DNA of 5,579 bases, taken from positions 8,227 to 13,805 of the forward strand of contig PAHQ01000010.1 of assembly GCA_002705125.1 (NCBI GenBank), in the 5' to 3' direction. Below are positions 1-5,579 of this stretch, one piece after another. The notes under the pieces were generated by a model. It was not told where the DNA came from and searched no databases. It saw only the letters and a program-made list of their open reading frames with translations. Numbering within the stretch: position 1 is the first letter of the stretch; each line of letters begins with the position of its first letter. The translations under genes were made by a program, and so were the position numbers. Source of the DNA: Verrucomicrobiales bacterium (GTDB lineage: Bacteria; Verrucomicrobiota; Verrucomicrobiia; Verrucomicrobiales; DEV007).

Positions 1-383
1 CCAATATGCCACTTACCAATACAAGAAGTCGCATAGCCTTTGGTTTTAAGCACTTCAGCGATCGTGATTTCATCAGGATTCAAGCCTTCCTTGTGACGGG
101 GAAAGAGGACTCCTGGCACACTGACTCTCGTTGGATAACATCCCGTCATTAAAGCTGCACGTGAGGGAGAGCAAACGGAATTAGCAGAGTAAAAGCTGGT
201 AAATTTTCTTCCCTCTGCAGCTAACTTGTCAAGGTGAGGGGTTTTGATTTTAGGGGATCCAAAGCAACCGATATCCTCGTATCCCTGATCATCAGTAAAA
301 ATAACAATAAAATTAGGGGTTTTAGAAAAAATTAAACCGGTTAACTGGAGTATTATAAATAAATAAAAAATTGGTCTGAACAT
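1..383 (-). CDS. Secreted type I (formylglycine) sulfatase, arylsulfatase-like, N-terminal part; 3' end beyond window
   Basis: Hydrolyses sulfate esters, in these phyla usually on sulfated polysaccharides, outside the cytoplasm. The visible 127 residues begin with a hydrophobic signal segment (about residues 4-20, [14 protein letters not shown]) with a plausible cut after Ser20. The mature part opens with [20 protein letters not shown]; Asp31 and Asp32 are the expected metal ligands. Cys71 in the C-S-P-S-R motif (bases 159-173) is the residue converted to formylglycine, and Arg75 completes the motif. Lys124 and His126 in GKWHIG are the conserved sulfate-binding/catalytic pair. The remaining metal site and the C-terminal subdomain lie off the left edge; family members are usually about 450-550 residues. 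The ATG at 383-381 is chosen because it begins the signal peptide; a GTG lies directly upstream and an in-frame stop at 398-396 limits extension. There is no clear Shine-Dalgarno. It is transcribed divergently from the PSD1 operon. The family is certain; the substrate is unknown. Confidence 0.93.
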   Translation of the reverse strand, partial: MFRPIFYLFIILQLTGLIFSKTPNFIVIFTDDQGYEDIGCFGSPKIKTPHLDKLAAEGRKFTSFYSANSVCSPSRAALMTGCYPTRVSVPGVLFPRHKEGLNPDEITIAEVLKTKGYATSCIGKWHI

Positions 384-453
384 CACGAAAAGGTATTATT
401 TTGATATAAATTAAGAAATTTTTTGTTAGGAAGATTTGCTACAAGCAGTCTAA

Positions 454-459
454 TATAAT
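454..459 (+). promoter_or_regulatory. Candidate -10 box for the PSD1-DUF1501 operon
   Basis: A perfect TATAAT lies 64 bases upstream of the PSD1 start codon, in the AT-rich divergent spacer. No good -35 hexamer sits at 16-18 bases: TTGCTA (436-441) is only 12 bases away. The element therefore rests on the -10 alone and could occur by chance in such AT-rich sequence. If real, transcription would begin near 466, at the edge of the inverted repeat. Confidence 0.35.
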
Positions 460-463
460 GAAC

Positions 464-505
464 ATTCTAGGAACTGTGAATTCAATTAATTATACTTCCT
501 AGATT
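464..505. repeat. CTAG-centred inverted repeat in the divergent intergenic region, possible operator or leader hairpin
   Basis: ATTCTAGGAA (464-473) and TTCCTAGATT (496-505) are inverted copies matching at 9 of 10 positions, with a perfect 8-bp core TCTAGGAA / TTCCTAGA (466-473 / 496-503). Each arm is itself a near palindrome around CTAG, approaching TTCCTAGGAA. The CTAG centres are 32 bp apart, close to three turns of B-DNA, as expected if two dimers bound one face. The spacer contains the minus-strand TATAAT, and the left arm falls where a plus-strand transcript from 454-459 would start. It could be an operator for both divergent genes or a hairpin (8-bp stem, 22-base loop) in the PSD1 leader. 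No regulator is encoded in the window. Confidence 0.45.
489..494 (-). promoter_or_regulatory. Candidate -10 box for the divergent sulfatase gene
   Basis: Read on the minus strand this is TATAAT, about 105 bases upstream of the sulfatase ATG. It lies in the space between the two inverted-repeat arms. The -35 zone (about 512-517) is only a T-run on the minus strand, with weak consensus. Support is limited to the hexamer and its position in the divergent spacer. Confidence 0.25.
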
Positions 506-523
506 TTCCCATAAAAAGAACCA

Positions 524-3445
524 ATGAGAAGATTAACCGCACTTTCCATTTTTCTGATTATCCTCATCGGACTGAAAACAGGACAAGCCAAAGAAAAGAT
601 TCAATTCAATCGAGATATTCGGCCACTGCTCTCTGACAATTGCTTTGCTTGTCATGGACCTGACGAGCATGAACGCAAAGGAAAATTGCGACTAGATATT
701 ACAGAGGGAGGCGCATTTGAAGATCGCGATGGGTTTCAGGCAATCATTCGAAAAGATGCAGACAATAGTGAAATTATAGCAAGGATGATTTCTGATGATG
801 AGGACGAAATTATGCCTCCACCGGAAACTGGTAAAAAACTCAACCCTCAACAAATAGAGTTAATCAAACGATGGATTAATGAGGGAGCAGAATACGAAGG
901 GCACTGGTCCTTTAATATTCCAACCAAATCATCAGATCCTAAAACTAACCCTATCGATCACTTTATTGATTCAAGGTTAAAAAGTCAGGGAATGGAGATG
1001 TCTCCGGTAGCACCTTCCCATACCTTGATAAGAAGGATATCTCTCGACCTTACCGGTATTTTACCTACACCATCTGAAGTAAGTCATTTTAGCAAAGAGT
1101 ACAATGCAGATCCTATCAAAGCAGTTTCGAATGTAACTAATCGATTAATGAACTCACCTCGATATGGGGAAAGGATGGCTACTTTTTGGCTCGACTTGGT
1201 AAGATATGCTGACTCAATTGGCTATCATTCGGACACAAATATGGATGTATATCTTTATAAGGAATGGGTTATCAACTCATTTAATTCTAACCAAAGATAC
1301 GATCAATTCACTCGTGAACAAATTGCCGGAGACCTTTTACCAAATCCTAGTGATGAACAAAAAGTTGCGTCAGGGTACAATCGTTTATTGCAAACCACTG
1401 AAGAGGGAGGAGCTCAACCCAAGGAGTATGTAGCAATCTATGCTGCGGACAGAGTCCGAAATGTTTCAGGGGCATGGCTCGGAGGCACTCTTGGATGTGC
1501 TCAATGTCATGATCATAAGTACGACCCATACACTGCTAAAGACTTTTATTCGATGGCTGCTTTTTTTGCTGACATCAAGGAGAAAGCTGTAGGAAGACGT
1601 GATCCTGGAATGTCTGTAGCAACGGGACAGTACAAAAAACAACTCGCAGAGCTGGATAAAACAATTAATACGCTTACCAAAAAGACAACAGTCATCTCAC
1701 CTGAAATAATTGACGCTCAGTCAGATTGGGAAAAATCTTTGTCTGCCTCAACTACACCATTACTGATGAAGTGGCACCTAATTGGACCACTCCCAGGGGG
1801 TGATCCTCAAAAAGCGTTTAATACAGAATTTGGTCCAGAAAAAGGCATTGATCCGAAAGCAGTAATTTCTGGGAAAAAATGGCAAGATAGAGCTGATCTC
1901 GCAGACGGAAAAATTCACAACCTAGGCAGCGCAGCCAATTCAGCTTGGTATTTATATAGACTCATCAAATCACCAACAGCGACTCAACTACCTGTATCTC
2001 TTGGATCTGATGACGGGATAAGAGTTTGGCTTAATGGTAAAGAAATTCTGAAAAATAACTCTGCCCGCGGAGCTGCCCCAGACCAAGAAAAAGTCACTCT
2101 TGAATTAAAGGAAGGAAATAATCAGTTCCTAATGAAAATCGTTAACCATGCTGGCGGTAGTGGATTCTACTTCAAAGCAAAGGGAAATGAACTGCCTCCG
2201 GCAATCGCGGCAGCCATTCGAGTACCTGCTAATGAACGTAACGAATCTCAGAAACAGGCTATTGAGCAATACTATTTATCAATCTCTCCGGCGATGGCTG
2301 AAACCCGCTCTAAGATTGCTGCCCTACAAAAAGAGAAGAGTGAGATGCAGAAAAATTTACCGAGAACCCTCGTGAGTATATCAACCAAACCACGTGAAAT
2401 GAGAATACTTCCTCGAGGCAATTGGTTAGATGACTCAGGCGAAATCGTCCAACCTGGAATACCAGAGTTTCTTGGAAAAATTAAAACAAAAAATGAAAGG
2501 GCCAACAGGTTAGACCTAGCCAACTGGATCATTTCTAAAGAAAATCCAATGACCTCAAGGGCATTCGTAAATAGGCTATGGAAATTATTCTTCGGAACAG
2601 GAATTTCATCGAACGTGGATGATTTAGGTTCTCAAGGAAAATGGCCCTCACATCCAAAGCTTCTCGACTGGCTTGCCGTTGAATTTGTGGAATGCGGTTG
2701 GGATATCCAACATATGATCAAGTTAATCGTAGGTTCAAAAGCTTATGCGCAGTCTTCAATAGTATCACCAAAGTTAAATGAAAAAGATCCGCTCAACGAA
2801 CTCTTTGCCAGACAATCCCGGTTTCGAGTCGATGCAGAAATGATTCGAGACAATGCACTTTTCATTAGCGGTCTACTATCTGAAAGAATAGGAGGAAAAA
2901 GTGTTAAACCCTATCAGCCTGCAGGCTATTGGCGTCACTTGAATTTCCCAGCCAGGAAATACTCTCATGATAATAATGAAAACCAATACCGTCGCGGTCT
3001 TTACACCCACTGGCAACGAAGCTTCCTTCATCCTAGCCTTTTAGCGTTCGATGCTCCAAGCCGTGAAGAATGTACAGCTGAGAGGCCAAGATCAAATACA
3101 CCACTACAAGCATTGGTCCTTCTAAATGATATTACTTATGTAGAATCTGCTAGATCGTTCGCCGAAAGAATCATCAAAGAAGGTGGTACTGATCCTGTTG
3201 CTCGTATCAATTGGGCTTTAGAAACAGCTCTTTCTAGAAAAGGAAATGAGAAAGAGATCAAAATATTGAGCGAGCTGCAAGCTAACCAAAAAGCTCGCTA
3301 CACGGCGGATGTCGATTCAGCTAAAGCTTTCAACGAGACAGGAATAAAATCAACGTCTGATAAAATTGATCCTGCAGAATTGGCAAGCTGGACAACAATT
3401 GCTAGGACAATACTTAATTTACACGAAACTATTACAAGACACTAA
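524..3445 (+). CDS. PSD1 and cytochrome c domain-containing protein (PSCyt1 + DUF1549 + DUF1553)
   Basis: A large exported heme protein of the planctomycete/verrucomicrobial type, 973 residues, within the family's usual size; its biochemical role is not established. Residues 1-22 are a Sec signal peptide (MRR, then a hydrophobic run, GQA cut site). Residues about 26-125 are a PSCyt1-like cytochrome c domain with C40-F-A-C43-H44 (bases 641-655) and Met97 in IMPPPETG as likely distal heme ligand. DUF1549 follows (about 142-355), including the typical SPRYGERM and LVRYAD segments and a second CXXCH, C325-A-Q-C328-H329, in GCAQCHDHKYDP (bases 1496-1510). Charged helices at about 366-388 and 591-611 look like two arms of a coiled coil and flank a probable beta-sandwich (about 411-552, with LGSDDGIRVWLNG). 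DUF1553 spans about 626-970 with the ERPRSNTPLQALVLLND motif and the usual ending ILNLHETITRH, so the gene is complete. The ATG at 524 starts the signal peptide; only a weak A-rich AAAAAGAA precedes it. The DUF1501 gene starts one base after its stop. Confidence 0.95.
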   Translation: MRRLTALSIFLIILIGLKTGQAKEKIQFNRDIRPLLSDNCFACHGPDEHERKGKLRLDITEGGAFEDRDGFQAIIRKDADNSEIIARMISDDEDEIMPPPETGKKLNPQQIELIKRWINEGAEYEGHWSFNIPTKSSDPKTNPIDHFIDSRLKSQGMEMSPVAPSHTLIRRISLDLTGILPTPSEVSHFSKEYNADPIKAVSNVTNRLMNSPRYGERMATFWLDLVRYADSIGYHSDTNMDVYLYKEWVINSFNSNQRYDQFTREQIAGDLLPNPSDEQKVASGYNRLLQTTEEGGAQPKEYVAIYAADRVRNVSGAWLGGTLGCAQCHDHKYDPYTAKDFYSMAAFFADIKEKAVGRRDPGMSVATGQYKKQLAELDKTINTLTKKTTVISPEIIDAQSDWEKSLSASTTPLLMKWHLIGPLPGGDPQKAFNTEFGPEKGIDPKAVISGKKWQDRADLADGKIHNLGSAANSAWYLYRLIKSPTATQLPVSLGSDDGIRVWLNGKEILKNNSARGAAPDQEKVTLELKEGNNQFLMKIVNHAGGSGFYFKAKGNELPPAIAAAIRVPANERNESQKQAIEQYYLSISPAMAETRSKIAALQKEKSEMQKNLPRTLVSISTKPREMRILPRGNWLDDSGEIVQPGIPEFLGKIKTKNERANRLDLANWIISKENPMTSRAFVNRLWKLFFGTGISSNVDDLGSQGKWPSHPKLLDWLAVEFVECGWDIQHMIKLIVGSKAYAQSSIVSPKLNEKDPLNELFARQSRFRVDAEMIRDNALFISGLLSERIGGKSVKPYQPAGYWRHLNFPARKYSHDNNENQYRRGLYTHWQRSFLHPSLLAFDAPSREECTAERPRSNTPLQALVLLNDITYVESARSFAERIIKEGGTDPVARINWALETALSRKGNEKEIKILSELQANQKARYTADVDSAKAFNETGIKSTSDKIDPAELASWTTIARTILNLHETITRH

Positions 3446-3446
3446 A

Positions 3447-4871
3447 ATGAATAACATTGACTTCCAACTCAATCGTCGATCATTCCTTAACCGATCTGGA
3501 GCCGGCATCGGCTCAGTTGCTTTGGCATCTATGCTGAACGACGAAATAAAAGCAGAAAACAATCCGGCAGATAAATGGACTGGTGTCATTCAAAAGCCTC
3601 ATGTGCCAATCAAGGCAAAACGCGTCATCCATTTATGTATGGCTGGCGGTCCTTCTCACCTTGAGACCTTGGATTATAAACCTGAACTTGCAAAAATGAA
3701 CGGCAAACCTATGCCGCAATCCTTCACCAAAGGACAACCCATTGCCCAATTGCAAGGCAATAAAAACCTGACCTGCTTAGGGCCTCAACATGAGTTTAAA
3801 AATTACGGAAAATCTGGTCAGCACATATCATCAATTTTTCCTGAAATAGGCTCTGTGGCTGACGACATTGCTATTGTTCGTTCAATGGTTACCGAGCAAA
3901 TCAATCATGATCCAGCGCACACTTTCATGAATACAGGAACCCAAATTTCTGGAAGACCCTCCATGGGTTCATGGCTACTCTATGGACTTGGAGCTGAGAC
4001 AGAAAATCTTCCAGGTTATGTAGTCCTTACATCTGTAGGAGGAGGGCAAAACCAGCCCATTGCCGCAAGGCAATGGCATAGCGGTTTTCTACCAAGTCGT
4101 TTCCAAGGAGTCCCCTTCCACTCGAAGGGAGACCCAGTTCTTTATGTTTCGAATCCAAACGGTGTAAATAGGCAAGACCAAAGAGCCGTTGTAGACTCTG
4201 TAAACGCACTAAATGGCATTCATAATGATCAAGTCGCTGATCCAGAAATCTCTGCAAGAATAGCTCAATACGAACTCGCTTTTAAAATGCAAGCATCAGT
4301 CCCTGGACTAATGGATGTTTCTAAGGAACCCCAACATGTGCTAGACATGTATGGAGCAAAGCCAGGGGACGGTTCATTTGCTTCAAATTGCTTATTAGCA
4401 AGAAGGCTTGCTGAAAGAGGCGTAAGATTCATTCAATTATATCATCGCGGATGGGATCATCACGGCGGAATTAAAAATGCATCAAAAAACACTGCTGGAC
4501 TTGTAGACAGAGGAAGCGCTGCACTCATAAAAGACCTCAAAGAAAGAGGTATGCTAGAAGATACCCTTGTTATATGGGGAGGTGAATTTGGCAGAACTCC
4601 AATGGCTCAGGGAAATGGTAGAGACCACCATATCAAAGGTTTTTCTCTATGGATGGCAGGAGGAGGAATTAAGGGTGGAGTTAGTCATGGAGCTACTGAT
4701 GAACTGGGGTATAACTCAGTTACAGATATTGTTAATGTTCGCGATCTACACGCTACCTTGCTTCACCTATTTGGCATCGATTACAGAAAATTTAGTTACC
4801 AATTTCAAGGACTAGATTTCCGACTCACAGGAGTAAAGCCAGCTAGTGTGATTAAACCTATACTAGCCTAA
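3447..4871 (+). CDS. DUF1501 domain-containing protein, Tat-exported, alkaline-phosphatase-like fold expected
   Basis: A 474-residue protein of the DUF1501 family, which is related to the alkaline phosphatase/sulfatase superfamily; its substrate and reaction are unknown. A twin-arginine signal is visible: N-R10-R11-S-F-L, then a mildly hydrophobic stretch (about 18-30), implying folded export by Tat. Family hallmarks follow in order: HLCMAGGPSHLETLDYKP (62-79), NHDPAHTFMNTGTQ (153-166), GWDHHGG (335-341), VIWGGEFGRTP (375-385) and GRDHH (391-395). The ending around VRDLHATLLHLFGIDY (431-446) is also typical, so the protein is full length. The His/Asp-rich motifs are candidate metal ligands (inference). 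I start it at the ATG at 3447, one base after the PSD1 TAA. An in-frame ATG at 3366 would overlap PSD1 by 80 bases and bury the Tat motif 27 residues further in. There is no Shine-Dalgarno, so translation is probably coupled to the upstream gene. Its stop lies 4 bases from that of the convergent SDR gene. Confidence 0.94.
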   Translation: MNNIDFQLNRRSFLNRSGAGIGSVALASMLNDEIKAENNPADKWTGVIQKPHVPIKAKRVIHLCMAGGPSHLETLDYKPELAKMNGKPMPQSFTKGQPIAQLQGNKNLTCLGPQHEFKNYGKSGQHISSIFPEIGSVADDIAIVRSMVTEQINHDPAHTFMNTGTQISGRPSMGSWLLYGLGAETENLPGYVVLTSVGGGQNQPIAARQWHSGFLPSRFQGVPFHSKGDPVLYVSNPNGVNRQDQRAVVDSVNALNGIHNDQVADPEISARIAQYELAFKMQASVPGLMDVSKEPQHVLDMYGAKPGDGSFASNCLLARRLAERGVRFIQLYHRGWDHHGGIKNASKNTAGLVDRGSAALIKDLKERGMLEDTLVIWGGEFGRTPMAQGNGRDHHIKGFSLWMAGGGIKGGVSHGATDELGYNSVTDIVNVRDLHATLLHLFGIDYRKFSYQFQGLDFRLTGVKPASVIKPILA

Positions 4872-4875
4872 ATCA

Positions 4876-5579
4876 TTATTTATCCTGCATTATCGAAGGC
4901 AGTATCCTGGAATCATTATCAAGAGCATCAAAATAATTTGAATATATAGGTGACCAACCAGATTTTCTAATTTTTAAATTGGACACCCTCTTGTGAGACC
5001 ATCCCCTAACCTTACCTTTTTCAGGTTCACATACTTCGGGAATCCCATTCTGAAACCTTCGATCAAATTCCTCATAGCAACGCCTCTGTAAAAGAGGTTG
5101 ATCATCAGAGACATTAAAAATTTTACGCCTTAATTTTTTTTCAATAATATGAGCAATGCCATGCGCTGCGTCATCTCTGTGAATTTGGTTAATCCATCTT
5201 CCATCTGAATCTGGTGAAAATCCATCAATTCTGGCATCACCTTCAAGATATCTCTTGAGCAAGTATGATCTGTTAGGGCCATATATACCTGAAAGCCGTG
5301 CCACTGAACCATTAGAATTTAAGGCAATTTTTTCTGCTTCAAGCAATAAATTTCCAGTACTAGACGCAGGTTCTGTTTTGGAATTCTCATCGACTATAGA
5401 TCCATCATTCTGTCCGTAAACACTCGAACTGCTAACAAAAACAATCATTGATTGAGAAAAGCTTTGAGACAAGTTCCAACATCCATCGACATAAACTTTT
5501 TGATATCTTTGATTCCTATCCTGACCTCGACTACCTGAACTCGCACAATGAATAACAGCATCGACTTCTCCTATTTTGT
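4876..5579 (-). CDS. Atypical SDR, NAD-dependent epimerase/dehydratase-like (YeeZ-like), C-terminal part; 5' end beyond window
   Basis: The frame stays open to the right edge, giving 233 residues and no start in view. The missing N-terminus should carry the glycine-rich dinucleotide-binding loop. Visible SDR elements, numbered from the edge: VDAVIHCASSGSR (5-17), the strand-4 end of the Rossmann fold; IVFVSSSSVYG (45-55), with the usual active-site serine region; VARLSGIYGPNRSYLLKRYL (92-111); RWINQIHRDDAAHGI (127-141); and FNVSDDQP (154-161). KRVSN (196-200) in the tail is typical of the YeeZ-like group. The classical YxxxK is absent: the aligned stretch reads STGNLLLEAEK (73-83), as in atypical SDRs that keep the fold but may not catalyse the standard redox step. 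It has no visible signal, so it is likely cytoplasmic. A TTG at 5472-5470 could be read as a start but falls inside the Rossmann domain and is not the real one. The substrate is unknown. It converges on the DUF1501 gene with 4 bases between stops. Confidence 0.88.
   Translation of the reverse strand, partial: KIGEVDAVIHCASSGSRGQDRNQRYQKVYVDGCWNLSQSFSQSMIVFVSSSSVYGQNDGSIVDENSKTEPASSTGNLLLEAEKIALNSNGSVARLSGIYGPNRSYLLKRYLEGDARIDGFSPDSDGRWINQIHRDDAAHGIAHIIEKKLRRKIFNVSDDQPLLQRRCYEEFDRRFQNGIPEVCEPEKGKVRGWSHKRVSNLKIRKSGWSPIYSNYFDALDNDSRILPSIMQDK

Noticed and set aside
423..459. Complete sigma-70 promoter using TTGTTA (423-428) or TTGCTA (436-441) as the -35 box for the plus-strand TATAAT
   Set aside because: The spacers would be 25 and 12 bases, both outside the workable range; only the -10 hexamer is kept as a weak candidate.
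1206..2532. Several short open frames on both strands inside the PSD1 gene (for example 1206-1433 plus, 2272-2532 minus)
   Set aside because: They lie wholly inside a strongly supported coding sequence, show no recognisable domain and are explained as shadow frames. The same holds for 4027-4257 (minus) and 4567-4815 (plus) in DUF1501, and 5130-5312 (minus) in the SDR gene.
3366..3446. Earlier in-frame ATG for the DUF1501 gene
   Set aside because: It would add 27 residues in front of the twin-arginine motif and overlap the PSD1 coding sequence; the ATG at 3447 gives a normal Tat signal and a one-base junction.
4885..4902. Possible terminator hairpin CTGC...GCAG after the DUF1501 gene
   Set aside because: The stem is only 4 bp with a 10-base loop, has no T-run after it, and lies inside the SDR coding sequence.
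4871..4919. Direct repeat AATCATTAT at 4871-4879 and 4911-4919
   Set aside because: Nine AT-rich bases, two copies, partly coding; expected by chance and not linked to any element.
4876..5472. SDR gene as a complete 198-residue protein from a TTG start
   Set aside because: The frame is open beyond 5472 to the window edge and the upstream residues (VDAVIHCASSGSR) are a clear part of the SDR fold, so the gene is cut by the window and not complete.

Overview
The window most likely comes from a member of the Planctomycetota-Verrucomicrobiota group, probably a moderately AT-rich aquatic verrucomicrobial lineage. GC is about 42% in three 60-base lines I counted by hand. The assignment rests on gene content. 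A PSD1-type cytochrome c protein (PSCyt1 heme domain + DUF1549 + DUF1553), a downstream DUF1501 protein and a type I sulfatase side by side are a signature of these phyla. The sequence alone does not fix the genus.

Layout: (1) Positions 1-383, minus strand: N-terminal 127 residues of a secreted formylglycine sulfatase that runs off the left edge. (2) Positions 384-523: a 140-base AT-rich divergent intergenic region. It has a TATAAT box on each strand and a pair of CTAG-centred inverted-repeat arms (464-473 and 496-505) spaced about three helical turns apart. (3) Positions 524-3445, plus strand: a 973-residue exported PSD1/cytochrome c protein with two CXXCH motifs and an apparent beta-sandwich inserted into a coiled-coil hairpin. 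(4) Positions 3447-4871, plus strand: a 474-residue DUF1501 protein with a twin-arginine signal, starting one base after the PSD1 stop. (5) Positions 4876-5579, minus strand: C-terminal 233 residues of an atypical SDR (NAD-dependent epimerase/dehydratase-like) that runs off the right edge and converges on the DUF1501 gene with four bases between the stop codons. No stretch over 300 bases lacks a gene. I see no RNA genes, mobile elements, CRISPR arrays or convincing intrinsic terminators.

How the genes may work together: the PSD1 and DUF1501 genes form a tight two-gene operon, a recurrent pairing in these phyla whose biochemical role is not settled. Both products should work outside the cytoplasm: the PSD1 protein by Sec export and heme attachment, the DUF1501 protein by Tat export. 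The divergent sulfatase is also exported, which suggests (inference) that the region takes part in using sulfated polysaccharides, with the intergenic inverted repeat as a possible shared control point. The SDR gene is cytoplasmic, points the other way and is probably functionally separate. The most notable items are the PSD1-DUF1501 module itself, with a possible hydrolase-like metal site in DUF1501 and an inserted ligand-binding-like domain in PSD1, and the symmetrical element between the divergent genes.
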